From: Dehalococcoidia bacterium
Lineage (GTDB): Bacteria; Chloroflexota; Dehalococcoidia; JAUSIH01
Assembly (NCBI GenBank): GCA_030648205.1
Contig: JAUSIH010000053.1
Location: 1 to 53,328, forward strand
Length of the DNA: 53,328 nt
Direction of reading: 5' to 3'
Shown in pieces: positions 34,407 to 42,549 of the stretch (within the stretch, counting starts at the first letter, position 1; each line of letters begins with the position of its first letter). The position numbers and the translations under genes are program-made. The notes beneath the pieces were generated by a model, which was not told where the DNA came from, searched no databases, and was given only the letters and a program-made list of their open reading frames with translations.

Positions 34407-35147
34407 GTGATTGAACTGCACGATATCACCAAGGTCTATCACATGGGCACTACGGAGGTGCGTGCGCTCCGAGGCGTCAGCCTGAGCATCCGAGACGGCG
34501 AGATGGTGGCTATCATGGGCCCCTCTGGCTCGGGCAAGTCCACTCTCATGCACCTTCTGGGCTGTCTGGACAAGCCCACGTCTGGGTCTTACATTCTGGG
34601 CGGAGCGGAGGTGAGCCGCCTTTCCGATGACCAGCTTGCTGTCGTGCGTAACCGCAAGATAGGCTTTGTGTTCCAGGGATTCAACCTGCTCAGCCGATTG
34701 GACGCCCTCGGCAACGTGGAGCTTCCCCTCGTGTATGCCGGTATTCGCGATCGGCGGAAGCGGGCAATGGAGGCTCTGGAGCGGGTAGGAATCGCGGATC
34801 GCGCGCATCACCGTCCGTCGGAGATGTCAGGCGGCCAGCAGCAGCGCGTGGCCATCGCTCGCGCTATCGTGACCGACCCCGCCGTCCTCATGGCGGACGA
34901 GCCTACGGGCAACCTCGACACCAAGACGAGCAGCGAGATCATGCACATCTTCCTGGAGCTAAACATCAAGGAGGGCATGACCGTGATCCTGGTGACACAT
35001 GAGAGCGACATCGCCCAGTACGCGGAGCGGATTATTATGCTCCGGGACGGGCTTGTCCATCGGATAGAGCAGGTGACGAAGAGGTCTGGTGAGGATGTGA
35101 TCAGAGCCGCAGTTCCGGCCCGCGTGACGCTCGGCCAGCCGCGCTAG
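34407..35147 (+). CDS. ABC transporter ATP-binding protein (MacB/LolD-like)
   Basis: A 246-residue ATPase. Walker A GPSGSGKST (near residue 38), Q-loop VFQGFNLL, signature MSGGQQQRVAIARA (near 140), Walker B VLMADEPTGNLD and the H-loop VTHESD are all intact. The YHMGTTEVRALRGVSLSI start and NLD ending of Walker B are typical of the MacB/LolD export group, which powers mechanotransmission rather than ordinary transport. The GTG start lies 29 bases after the adaptor stop. It should pair with the FtsX/MacB-type permease at 35290. Confidence 0.95.
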   Translation: MIELHDITKVYHMGTTEVRALRGVSLSIRDGEMVAIMGPSGSGKSTLMHLLGCLDKPTSGSYILGGAEVSRLSDDQLAVVRNRKIGFVFQGFNLLSRLDALGNVELPLVYAGIRDRRKRAMEALERVGIADRAHHRPSEMSGGQQQRVAIARAIVTDPAVLMADEPTGNLDTKTSSEIMHIFLELNIKEGMTVILVTHESDIAQYAERIIMLRDGLVHRIEQVTKRSGEDVIRAAVPARVTLGQPR

Positions 35148-35179
35148 TGCGTAGTTGCGAAAAAGCGCGGTATGAAAAG

Positions 35180-35212
35180 CCGCTCATGGTGAGCTCGTCG
35201 AAGGGTGAGCGG
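35180..35212. repeat. REP-like palindrome between ATPase and permease genes
   Basis: CCGCTCA (35180-35186) pairs with TGAGCGG (35206-35212) around a segment containing GAGCTCGTCGAAGG. The wording matches the family seen at 4005-4060. It sits within the 142-base gap between two genes of one transporter. Confidence 0.55.
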
Positions 35213-35289
35213 GCCTGGGGCAAACCTGGTGTACGTGAACTTACGCAACCGAGTGCTAACATGCAGATCGTAAGCTGGAGTCCAGACTG

Positions 35290-36534
35290 ATGAACGTATT
35301 TGAGAGCCTCTCCATAGCCCTCCAGGCGCTGGGCAGCAACAAGCTGCGCTCCAGCCTGACCGTGCTGGGCATCGTCATTGGCGTGGCGGCGGTCATCTCG
35401 CTCATGTCCATCGGCCGCGGCAGCCAGGCGTCTGTCACCTCCGCGGTCCAGGCTGTAGGCTCCAATCTGCTCTTCGTCCGGTCCGGCGCCCAGACTGTGG
35501 CTGGCGTGCGCGGGCAGCAAGGCTCGGTCCAGACGCTCACGCTGGACGACGCCGAAGCCCTGGCGGACCCCATCACCGCGTCCGCCGTGGCCAAAGTAGC
35601 CCCGGAGCTTACCACGGGCGCTCGTATCGTAGCCCAGGGCCAGAACGTGTCAACCCGCGTGGTGGGCGTGACGCCTGACTATGCGGACGTACGCAACCTC
35701 AGCCTGGCGGAGGGGTCATTTATTACGGACCAGAACATACAGGCGCGTTCCGCCGTGATTGTCCTGGGCGCCACAGTGGCCCAGAACCTTTTCGGCGACA
35801 GCAGCCCGATTGACCAGACTATCCGCGTGAGCAACCGGCCGTTTCGAGTCATCGGAGTGCTCCAGCCGAAGGGGGGCAGCTTCCTGGGGTCTCAGGACGA
35901 CATGGTCCTTGCGCCCCTGACAACCGTGCGTTACCGGCTCTTTTCCCAGCGCACCGCTCAGGGAGCTATTAACGTGCAGCTCATCAGCGTGCAGGTTACA
36001 GACGAGAGCCAGCTTGACGCCGCGAAGGAGCAGATCTCAAGCATTCTGCGCGAGCGGCACAACATCAGCGGAGACGATGACTTTACGGTCACCAGCCAGC
36101 AGGACATTCTGGCTACTTTTGGCCAGATCACTGGCGTGCTCACCGTCTTCCTGGGGAGCGTCGCCGGCATATCGCTGGTGGTGGGCGGCATTGGCATCAT
36201 GAACATCATGCTGGTGTCCGTGACAGAGCGCATCCGTGAGATAGGCATTCGGAAGGCGGTTGGCGCCCGGCGCAGGGACATCCTGCTGCAGTTCCTAATC
36301 GAGGCGACGACGCTCAGCCTGCTAGGCGGCGCCCTCGGCGTGGGGGCCGGTTGGGGCCTCGCTCAGCTATTCGCCACCCAGCAGATTAATGGGCAGCAGA
36401 TTCAGACACAGGTCTCGCTGGACGTGGTGGCGATGGCCCTGGCAGTGTCCGTGATGACGGGGCTTTTCTTCGGCATCTACCCGGCCTACCGTGCGGGCCG
36501 TCTGGACCCTATTGAGGCGCTGCGGCACGACTAG
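35290..36534 (+). CDS. MacB/FtsX-family ABC transporter permease
   Basis: A 414-residue permease with one N-terminal transmembrane helix (LTVLGIVIGVAAVISLMSIG), a large extracytoplasmic MacB_PCD domain (about residues 50-245) and three C-terminal helices with the FtsX-type motif ERIREIGIRKAVGARRRDIL. With the adaptor and ATPase upstream it forms a tripartite-like exporter for antibiotics, peptides or lipids; cargo is unknown. Its TAG stop lies in a CTAG that also encodes, on the opposite strand, the stop of the convergent GGDEF gene, so the two genes overlap by four bases. Confidence 0.93.
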   Translation: MNVFESLSIALQALGSNKLRSSLTVLGIVIGVAAVISLMSIGRGSQASVTSAVQAVGSNLLFVRSGAQTVAGVRGQQGSVQTLTLDDAEALADPITASAVAKVAPELTTGARIVAQGQNVSTRVVGVTPDYADVRNLSLAEGSFITDQNIQARSAVIVLGATVAQNLFGDSSPIDQTIRVSNRPFRVIGVLQPKGGSFLGSQDDMVLAPLTTVRYRLFSQRTAQGAINVQLISVQVTDESQLDAAKEQISSILRERHNISGDDDFTVTSQQDILATFGQITGVLTVFLGSVAGISLVVGGIGIMNIMLVSVTERIREIGIRKAVGARRRDILLQFLIEATTLSLLGGALGVGAGWGLAQLFATQQINGQQIQTQVSLDVVAMALAVSVMTGLFFGIYPAYRAGRLDPIEALRHD

Positions 36535-38807
36535 GGCGGCTGTCGTGGCGTCGCGTCGCCCTTGCTCGTCCTGCTCTGGTAGAGGGCCGCGTCCGCCGCG
36601 GAGAAGAGTGCGGACGACGTCTGGCCGTCGAGCGGGAATGTGGCCAGACCCCAGGAGATGCCCGGCAGCGGCACCTCTTTCCCGCCGGTCTCAAGCCTCG
36701 GCTCCTGGCACTTGAAGGCCTGCGCCGCGCGCTGGACCACCGTCTCCGCCGCCTCTTTCGTCGCCTCCGGCATGATCACCACGAACTCGTCTCCGCCGTA
36801 GCGCGCCGTCACGTCCGAGCCGCGCATCTCGCGCCGCAGCACGGCGCCCACGCGCTGCAAGACGGTGTCGCCCGCCAAATGGCCGTAATTATCGTTGATC
36901 TGCTTGAGGCGGTCTATGTCCAGCACCGCCAGTGTTAGAGGCTCCTTGAGCCGCCTGGCGCGGGCTATCTCCTCCTCCAGCCGCTGTTTGAAGTAGCGGT
37001 GGTTGTGCAGCCCGGTCAGGGAGTCCGTGACCGCCGCCTCCGCGGTCTGCCTATGCAGCACGGCGACCTCCAGCATCAGGCCGATGGAGGGGACCAGCGC
37101 CCGCGTTAGCCGCAGGTCTTCTTCGGTGAAGCCGTTCGGCTCCGCGGTCTCCATCACCACGAGGCCGTTGACCTCGCTCTCGTGGCGCAAGGGCAGCAGG
37201 ATGGCTGCGCCGCCGGCAAAAAGCAGCTCGGCGAAGGCGGGTATGTCGCCCGTGCCGGTGAGAAGGGCAGGGTCGCCGGTTCCCAGGGCCTCTGTTACCG
37301 GCCCTGCCAGTGGAGTCACGCGCTTCCCGCCGTGGTCGCTCCACCGCCCCATGCCGCAGGCGACCACGAAGGTCTCTTTGGTGGCGCGGAACAGGAAGGC
37401 TTCGCTCGAACACGGGATGGCCTCTTGCAGAATCTCGCATACGCGTTTGCTCAGCGTTTCCATGTTCAGCACCGCGCTGACGTCTCCGCCGAGGCGCAGC
37501 AACGCGGTGGCCACCTTCTGCTGGGTGCTTGGCCGCATGTCCAGCGCCCAGGGCAGGGGTATCGCCGCCAGGGGACGTCCCGCGTCAACGCGAGTGCGCC
37601 CTGCCGAAGTGGGAGGCGGGAGTGTCACAAGACCCTTGCGCCAGGTCTCGGCAAGGGACTGGACCACGCGCGGGTCGAACTGCGAGCCGGCCATGCGTCG
37701 CAGCTCCGCCAGGGCCTGCTCAGGAGAGAGCCTTCCGTTCATTGTCATCGCCTCAAAGGCGTCCGCCACCGCGAGGATGCGCGCGCCCAGGGGTATGGCT
37801 TCGCCGGACAGGCCGTCCGGGTAACCCGTTCCATCGACGAACTCGTGGTGGTGCCGCACAAGAGGCAGGACATGCTGCATTACGCCCGTTGCCGCCAGTA
37901 TCTCAACGCCGACGAGGGGATGGCGCATGATCTGGGCCTGTCGCACCGGGTCCAGGGGAACGGTCTGGCTGATCGTATCCTGTGGCAGCAGCGCCATGCC
38001 CACGTCACAGACCAGCGCCGCGTCGCGAATGGTCTCCGTCTCCATCGGGCCCACGCGCATCTCCCGGGCGATGGCCGTGGCGTGCCGCGCGATGCGCTCT
38101 CCCTCGCCAACCGCTTGCGGCGCGTGCGCCCCCACCGTGGTGGTCAGCGTCCGCACTACCGCCATGTGGCTGGAGCGCAGGGCGTCGCGCTGGCGTGTAG
38201 AGATCAGGTATGTGGTGAGGAACATCAGGATGGACAGCGCGAAGGTGTGGAACAGCAGCGCCATCAGGAGGAACGATGGGTTGTTGTACGGGTTGGGAGC
38301 GCCCGCAAGGACATATGGTCGAGGAATGACGCCCGTATAGCTCAGCCAGGCATGGCCCCATAGCAAGACAAGGGTCGCCGCGAACGCCACCTGGGTGCCT
38401 CTCCCCCGAAGGACCACGTCGGGCCTCATGACAACGATAAGGTAGAGCCAGGGGAAAAGGCTGACGAGGCCGCCCGTCAGGTAGATGAAAGTGGTGACCA
38501 CCAGTACGTCCACCGCGACAACGACCCACGACCGGACAACTGATAAGGGGGTGCGCCGCGCCCAGAACCACGCGAGTCCGTGCACCGCCAGGGCGAGGGC
38601 GTAGAGGACATAGACAGGGACGGGGTCAAAGCCGGGGAAAAACGGCGCGCCAAAGAATACGATGACTGTGGTTATGGTGATGAGGCTGGCGCGAACGATG
38701 ATGCCGTAGCGAGTCACGTAGGCGATGGACATGGCCCGCCCCCACTCGCTCTCCACAAGACCGTCCGTCGGCTTTGGCGCTCCGGAGTCGGGCTTCCGCA
38801 TCCCCAT
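36531..38807 (-). CDS. Membrane GGDEF protein with degenerate HD-GYP and GAF domains
   Basis: A 758-residue signalling protein. Order: about six transmembrane segments (residues 30-215), an HD-GYP-like domain (about 225-375), a GAF-like sensor (about 430-575) and a C-terminal diguanylate cyclase (about 590-745) with intact active site RYGGDEFVV. In the HD-GYP part the motif HHEFVDGTGYPDGLSG is good, but the HD doublet is altered: ALVCDVGMALL where LHDIGK-type is expected (His to Cys, Lys to Met). It probably makes cyclic di-GMP, while phosphodiesterase activity is doubtful. The last codon overlaps the permease stop. Confidence 0.9.
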   Translation of the reverse strand: MGMRKPDSGAPKPTDGLVESEWGRAMSIAYVTRYGIIVRASLITITTVIVFFGAPFFPGFDPVPVYVLYALALAVHGLAWFWARRTPLSVVRSWVVVAVDVLVVTTFIYLTGGLVSLFPWLYLIVVMRPDVVLRGRGTQVAFAATLVLLWGHAWLSYTGVIPRPYVLAGAPNPYNNPSFLLMALLFHTFALSILMFLTTYLISTRQRDALRSSHMAVVRTLTTTVGAHAPQAVGEGERIARHATAIAREMRVGPMETETIRDAALVCDVGMALLPQDTISQTVPLDPVRQAQIMRHPLVGVEILAATGVMQHVLPLVRHHHEFVDGTGYPDGLSGEAIPLGARILAVADAFEAMTMNGRLSPEQALAELRRMAGSQFDPRVVQSLAETWRKGLVTLPPPTSAGRTRVDAGRPLAAIPLPWALDMRPSTQQKVATALLRLGGDVSAVLNMETLSKRVCEILQEAIPCSSEAFLFRATKETFVVACGMGRWSDHGGKRVTPLAGPVTEALGTGDPALLTGTGDIPAFAELLFAGGAAILLPLRHESEVNGLVVMETAEPNGFTEEDLRLTRALVPSIGLMLEVAVLHRQTAEAAVTDSLTGLHNHRYFKQRLEEEIARARRLKEPLTLAVLDIDRLKQINDNYGHLAGDTVLQRVGAVLRREMRGSDVTARYGGDEFVVIMPEATKEAAETVVQRAAQAFKCQEPRLETGGKEVPLPGISWGLATFPLDGQTSSALFSAADAALYQSRTSKGDATPRQPP

Positions 38808-38834
38808 GCCTCGCTGCCGCCGGAGGGTAGGCGG

Positions 38835-39005
38835 CTAGTGTCCCGTTTCGGAAATACGCCTACGATTTGTCATTGCGAGGACTCCGGCTTGCCGGAGGAC
38901 GAAGCAATCTGGAGGAAGGGCGCGCCCCGCAGCCAGATTGCCACGGCCCTCCTTCGTCGGGCCTCGCAATGACATCGACGGCGTACTTCGGGAACACCAC
39001 ACTAG
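38835..39005. mobile_element. CTAG-bounded MITE-like element, copy 3 (171 bp)
   Basis: The same orientation as copy 1. CTAG lies at 38835-38838 and 39002-39005. The left end reads TGTCCCGTTTCGGAAATACG, the right end GTACTTCGGGAACACCACA. The long internal inverted repeat (TTGTCATTGCGAGGACTCC / GGGCCTCGCAATGACA) and CAATCTGG/CCAGATTG are conserved, with compensating differences in the variable arms. The right CTAG supplies the stop codon of citramalate synthase. Confidence 0.82.
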
Positions 39006-40609
39006 GCGGACTCCACGCCGCGCTTGAGCAGCCAGTACTCCAGGCTGTCCGCCAGGGCCATCCAGCTCGCTTCGATGATGTTAGCAGAGCAGCCCACGGT
39101 GCGCCAGGAGCGCTCGCCGTCGGTGGACTCGATGAGGACGCGCACCTTGGCGCCGGTGCCCTCCGTCTCGTTCACGATGCGGACCTTGTAGTCCACCAGC
39201 TTGACCGCGGCCAAGCTGGGGTACACGCGCAGGAGCGCCTGGCGCAGGGCGGCGTCCAGGGCGTTGACCGGGCCGTTGCCTTCCGCCGCCACCATGCTGG
39301 TCTCTCCCGCCACGCGCACCTTCACCATCGCGTCGGAGAGGACCTCGCCGTTGACGTCGCCCAGGGTGGGCAGACGCCGGCGCTTCTCCACCAGCACCAG
39401 GAAGTCCACCAGCTCGAAGTGGGGGTGCAGGCTGCCGACGGCGCGGCGGACCAGCAGCTCGAAAGACGCCTCGGCGCCCTCGTACTGAAAGCCTTTGCTC
39501 TCCTGCTCCTTGATCTGGTCCAGGATGCGCCGCGCCTGCTCCCCGTGGAGGGGGACGTCCGGGAAAAGCTCCTTGGCCTTCGCCAGGATGTTGCCGCGCC
39601 CGGCCAGTTCCGAGACGAGCACGCGCTTCGTGTTGCCGACCAGCAGCGGGTCAATGTGCTGATAGCTGTGCTCCACCTTCGCCACGGCGGAGGCGTGCAG
39701 CCCCGCCTTGTGGCTGAAGGCGCTGGCCCCCACGTAAGGCTGGAATGCGTTCGGGGACTGGTTGGCTATCTCCGATACGAAGCGGGAGACCTCCGTGAGA
39801 CTGGCGAGCTGGGCGTCCGTCAGGCACGAGATGCCCATCTTCAGCTTCAGGTTGGGGATGATGGAGACCAGGTTGGCGTTCCCGCAGCGCTCGCCGTAGC
39901 CGTTGACGGTGCCCTGCACCTGGAAGACGCCCGCCTCCACTGCGGCCAGGCTGTTGCCCACGGCAAGCTCGCAGTCGTTATGGCAGTGGATGCCCAGGGG
40001 CGTCTTGACGGTCTGGAGGGAGCGCTTGACGACGTCCCGGATATCCCAGGGCATGCCGCCGCCGTTGGTGTCGCACAAGATGATGCGCTCCGCGCCCGCC
40101 TCGTCCGCGGCGCGGAGGCACCGCAGGGCGTACTCCTGATTGGCCTTGAAGCCGTCGAAGTAATGCTCGGCGTCGTAGAAGACCCTGCGCCCCTTGGCCT
40201 TGAGGAAGCGAATGGAGTCCTGGATCATCCGCAGGTTCTCCTCCAGTGTGGTCTCCACCACCTGGGTGACGTGGAGGTCCCAGCTCTTGCCCACCAGCGT
40301 GACGACGCGCGTTCGTGCGTCCAGAAGGGCGCGGATGCTGGCGTCCTGCTCCGGCGTGACGTTCGGTCGGCGCGTCATGGCGAACGCGGCGACAACGGCG
40401 TTCTTCAGGGTCAGGCCCTGGGCGCGGACGAAATACTCGGCGTCCTTCGGGTTGGAGCCGGGCCATCCGCCCTCGACGTAGGGTATGCCCAGCTCGTCCA
40501 GCTTGCGCGTGATGCGCAGCTTGTCCTCCACGGAGAGGGAGATGCCCTCCCCCTGCGTGCCGTCGCGCAACGTTGTGTCGTAAAGCTCTACTTTGCGGTC
40601 AGAGGCCAT
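39002..40609 (-). CDS. cimA: (R)-citramalate synthase
   Basis: A 535-residue HMGL-like TIM-barrel enzyme with C-terminal LeuA-type dimer domain. It condenses pyruvate with acetyl-CoA to citramalate, the threonine-independent entry to isoleucine. Motifs: ELYDTTLRDGTQGEGISLS at the start, HCHNDCELAVGNSLAAVEAG, and NGYGERCGNANLVSIIPNLK, a form typical of the long CimA/LeuA2 group. HKAGLHASAV is also present. A GGAGGAGGGG site precedes the ATG. The stop codon is part of the adjoining element's CTAG. No other ilv or leu genes are in the window. Confidence 0.93.
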   Translation of the reverse strand: MASDRKVELYDTTLRDGTQGEGISLSVEDKLRITRKLDELGIPYVEGGWPGSNPKDAEYFVRAQGLTLKNAVVAAFAMTRRPNVTPEQDASIRALLDARTRVVTLVGKSWDLHVTQVVETTLEENLRMIQDSIRFLKAKGRRVFYDAEHYFDGFKANQEYALRCLRAADEAGAERIILCDTNGGGMPWDIRDVVKRSLQTVKTPLGIHCHNDCELAVGNSLAAVEAGVFQVQGTVNGYGERCGNANLVSIIPNLKLKMGISCLTDAQLASLTEVSRFVSEIANQSPNAFQPYVGASAFSHKAGLHASAVAKVEHSYQHIDPLLVGNTKRVLVSELAGRGNILAKAKELFPDVPLHGEQARRILDQIKEQESKGFQYEGAEASFELLVRRAVGSLHPHFELVDFLVLVEKRRRLPTLGDVNGEVLSDAMVKVRVAGETSMVAAEGNGPVNALDAALRQALLRVYPSLAAVKLVDYKVRIVNETEGTGAKVRVLIESTDGERSWRTVGCSANIIEASWMALADSLEYWLLKRGVESA

Positions 40610-40648
40610 GCCCCCTCCTCCTCGCCTTATGAAAAGGTTTGAGCGGAA

Positions 40649-40664
40649 CCCCGATACATCGGGG
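40649..40664. repeat. CCCCGATACATCGGGG palindrome, copy 2
   Basis: Identical to the 16-mer at 1503-1518. It is followed by another stem, CCCCGG...CCGGGG (about 40670-40688), in the region between cimA and the permease remnant. Confidence 0.6.
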
Positions 40665-40708
40665 CGAGCCCCGGCCCCTTCGCCGGGGAGGCTGCGTCCC
40701 GGGTGCGC

Positions 40709-41111
40709 CTACCTCAGCCAGCCCATCTGGAACTCCACAATCAGCACGCCCACCGCCAGCGCCAGCGTCGCCGCGGTGACGGGCAGCCCCACGCGCAGGA
40801 ACTCGCCGAACCGCACCTCGACGCCGTCTCGGGCCGCCACCTCCGCCACGATGATGTTGGACACCGCCCCGCCCTGCGGGGTTGCCGCCCAGCGTGGAGC
40901 TTGCGGCAAGCGTAACCCATAGTGTATCACCCTGGATACCCTTTATCAACGGAATCACGAGCATGGTCAGCGGCACGTTGCTCACCAACTGGGAGACCGT
41001 GGCGCTGAAGACGCTGAGGGAGATGATGCCGCTGATGTCCGGAGTAATGAGCGCCTGCTCCCGCGACAGCAGGGCGTTCAGATCTGGCGAGCAAGCGCTC
41101 CCGCGCGTAGT
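40709..41111 (-). pseudogene. Decayed ArsB/SLC13-type anion permease (C-terminal fragment, frameshifted)
   Basis: Minus-strand translation from about 41111 gives PDLNALLSREQALITPD, LSVFSATVSQLVSNVPLTML, VIPLIKGIQGDTLWVTLAAS and STLGGN, the penultimate helices of ArsB/NhaD/SLC13-type carriers. The frame then breaks near 40885-40895. A second frame continues GAVSNIIVAEVAARDGVEV, RFGEFLRVGLPVTAATLALA and ends at 40709. Ten bases separate STLGGN from GAVSN, so an indel is required. The N-terminal two-thirds of the usual gene are missing, so this is a truncated relic rather than a sequencing slip alone. Confidence 0.78.
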
Positions 41112-41208
41112 CTAGCGCAGGCGCATAGTCTAGTGGAAACGCACGGAGGCCGCAAGGGCGTCAGCCTGTGCCCGTACCCCGGCGGCGGGCACGCGCCTCC
41201 GGTCAAGT

Positions 41209-41237
41209 TTGCATTCTCTTATGGAATGCTTTAGTAT
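41209..41237 (+). promoter_or_regulatory. Probable promoter of selD with an inverted repeat
   Basis: TTGCAT (41209-41214) and TAGTAT (41232-41237) are 17 bases apart in an AT-rich patch. GCATTC (41211-41216) and GAATGC (41224-41229) form an inverted repeat between and over the two boxes, a position suited to an operator. The leader is about 55 bases. Confidence 0.5.
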
Positions 41238-41299
41238 TTTTAATCTCTCGCCTTGCCGTTGTGGACAGTCCGTTCCCGCGACGAGAGAAGGAGGCAGCT

Positions 41300-42346
41300 A
41301 TGGCCAGCGTGGAGGAGGTCCGCCTCACCAGCCTGGCTCGATGCGCGGGCTGAGCCGCCAAATTCAGCCCGGAGGACCTGGTCGAGGTCCTGAAGCACCT
41401 GCCGCGAGTGAGCCACCCCAATCTGCTCATCGGCACGGCCACGTCCGACGACGCAGCCGTCTACAAGCTGACCGAGGAGATCGCCCTCGTCCAGACGGTG
41501 GACTTTTTCCCGCCCGTCGTGGATGACCCGTATGCCTTCGGGGCAATCGCCGTGGCCAACGCCCTGAGCGATGTGTACGCCAAGGGAGGCCAGCCGCTCA
41601 CGGCCCTGAACATCGTCTGCTTCCCGGTCAATCTCTCGAAGGACATACTGGGGCGCATTCTGCGGGGCGGCGCGGACAAGGCCGCCGAGGCGGGCCTGCT
41701 CATCGTGGGCGGCCACACGATTGACGACCCGGAGCCCAAGTACGGCCTGGCGGTCACGGGCCTCATCCGGCCCGGCCTGCAGGTGTCCAACGCGACGGCG
41801 CAGGCGGGCGACAAGCTCGTTCTGACGAAGCCGCTGGGCACGGGCATCATCACCACGGCCGGCAAGGGGGGCGTGGCGCCCAAGGCCGTGCTGGAACAGG
41901 CCATCAAGGTCATGTCCACGCTCAACAAGGCTGCGGCAGAGGCCATGATGAAGGTGGGCGTCCATGCCTGCACTGATGTCACCGGCTACGGACTCCTGGG
42001 CCATCTGCGCTGGATGGTGGAGGCCACGGGGCTGACCGCCCGCGTCTCGCTCTCGCAGACGCCGGTCATGGATGGCACGTGGGACCTGATAGCCAAGGGG
42101 ACAATCCCCGGAGGCACCATCCGCAACCTGAAGTCTCTGGAGAAGATCGTGCGGTGGGACGAAAAGGTGTCGCAGGACGGGCGGATCGTGCTGGCGGACG
42201 CCCAGACGTCGGGCGGGCTGCTGATGGCCACGCCTCCCGACAAGGTAGACCGCCTGCTGAAGGCGTTGCGCCAGTCGGGCGTGCAGGGCGCGATCATCGG
42301 CGAGTTCACCCGGGACCGCGGCCCGTCCATAGTCGTCGTGCCCTAG
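41300..42346 (+). CDS. selD: Selenide, water dikinase, itself a selenoprotein
   Basis: SelD makes selenophosphate from selenide and ATP, the donor for selenocysteine and selenouridine. Translation from ATG 41300 (AAGGAGG five bases upstream) gives MASVEEVRLTSLARCAG, then TGA at 41351-41353, then AAKFSPEDLVEVLKHLP, continuing without a break to SHPNLLIGTATSDDAAVYKL. The TGA falls exactly on the catalytic Cys/Sec of the family's CAGxxxK glycine-rich loop, so it should be read as selenocysteine (residue 18). A stem-loop with GGUC in its loop follows at 41363-41394. The rest has DDAAVY, ANALSDVYAKGG, VGGHTIDDPEPKYG and TDVTGYGLLGH. Without recoding the protein would lack its N-terminus. No selA, selB or selC lies in the window. 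Confidence 0.93.
41363..41394 (+). promoter_or_regulatory. Bacterial SECIS-like stem-loop in selD
   Basis: Ten bases after the in-frame TGA, TTCA (41363-41366) can pair with TGAA (41391-41394). Above an asymmetric bulge, GGACC (41374-41378) pairs with GGTCC (41386-41390). The seven-base loop TGGTCGA contains the G-U that SelB needs in known bacterial SECIS loops. The distance from UGA to the apical loop (about 26 bases) is slightly longer than in fdhF. Confidence 0.65.
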
Positions 42347-42549
42347 CGCGGCCTGTCCACGGCGCGGGCCGGCGCATACGCTCCCGCTTTCTCCGTCCGA
42401 GTCCGTTCGCCGTCTCCTCGCGCAAGCGACTTCGACGCCCGTCTCCCTCCTATCTCAACGCGCCCGGGAAGGGGTAGAATTGCCCTGAGCGCTCATCAGG
42501 GGGCCTGGGGTGGCCCTCGCCTGAATCGTGCGTACGGAGAAAAGAGGCT

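Noticed and set aside
38867-40642. A 591-codon plus-strand ORF opposite citramalate synthase
   Set aside because: It is an antisense shadow of cimA, extended through the mobile element by high GC; its translation is rich in His, Val, Arg and Gly with no recognisable domain.
41408-42346. A shorter selD starting at GTG 41408
   Set aside because: This start lacks the glycine-rich active-site loop and a ribosome-binding site; the upstream ATG with UGA recoding explains both.
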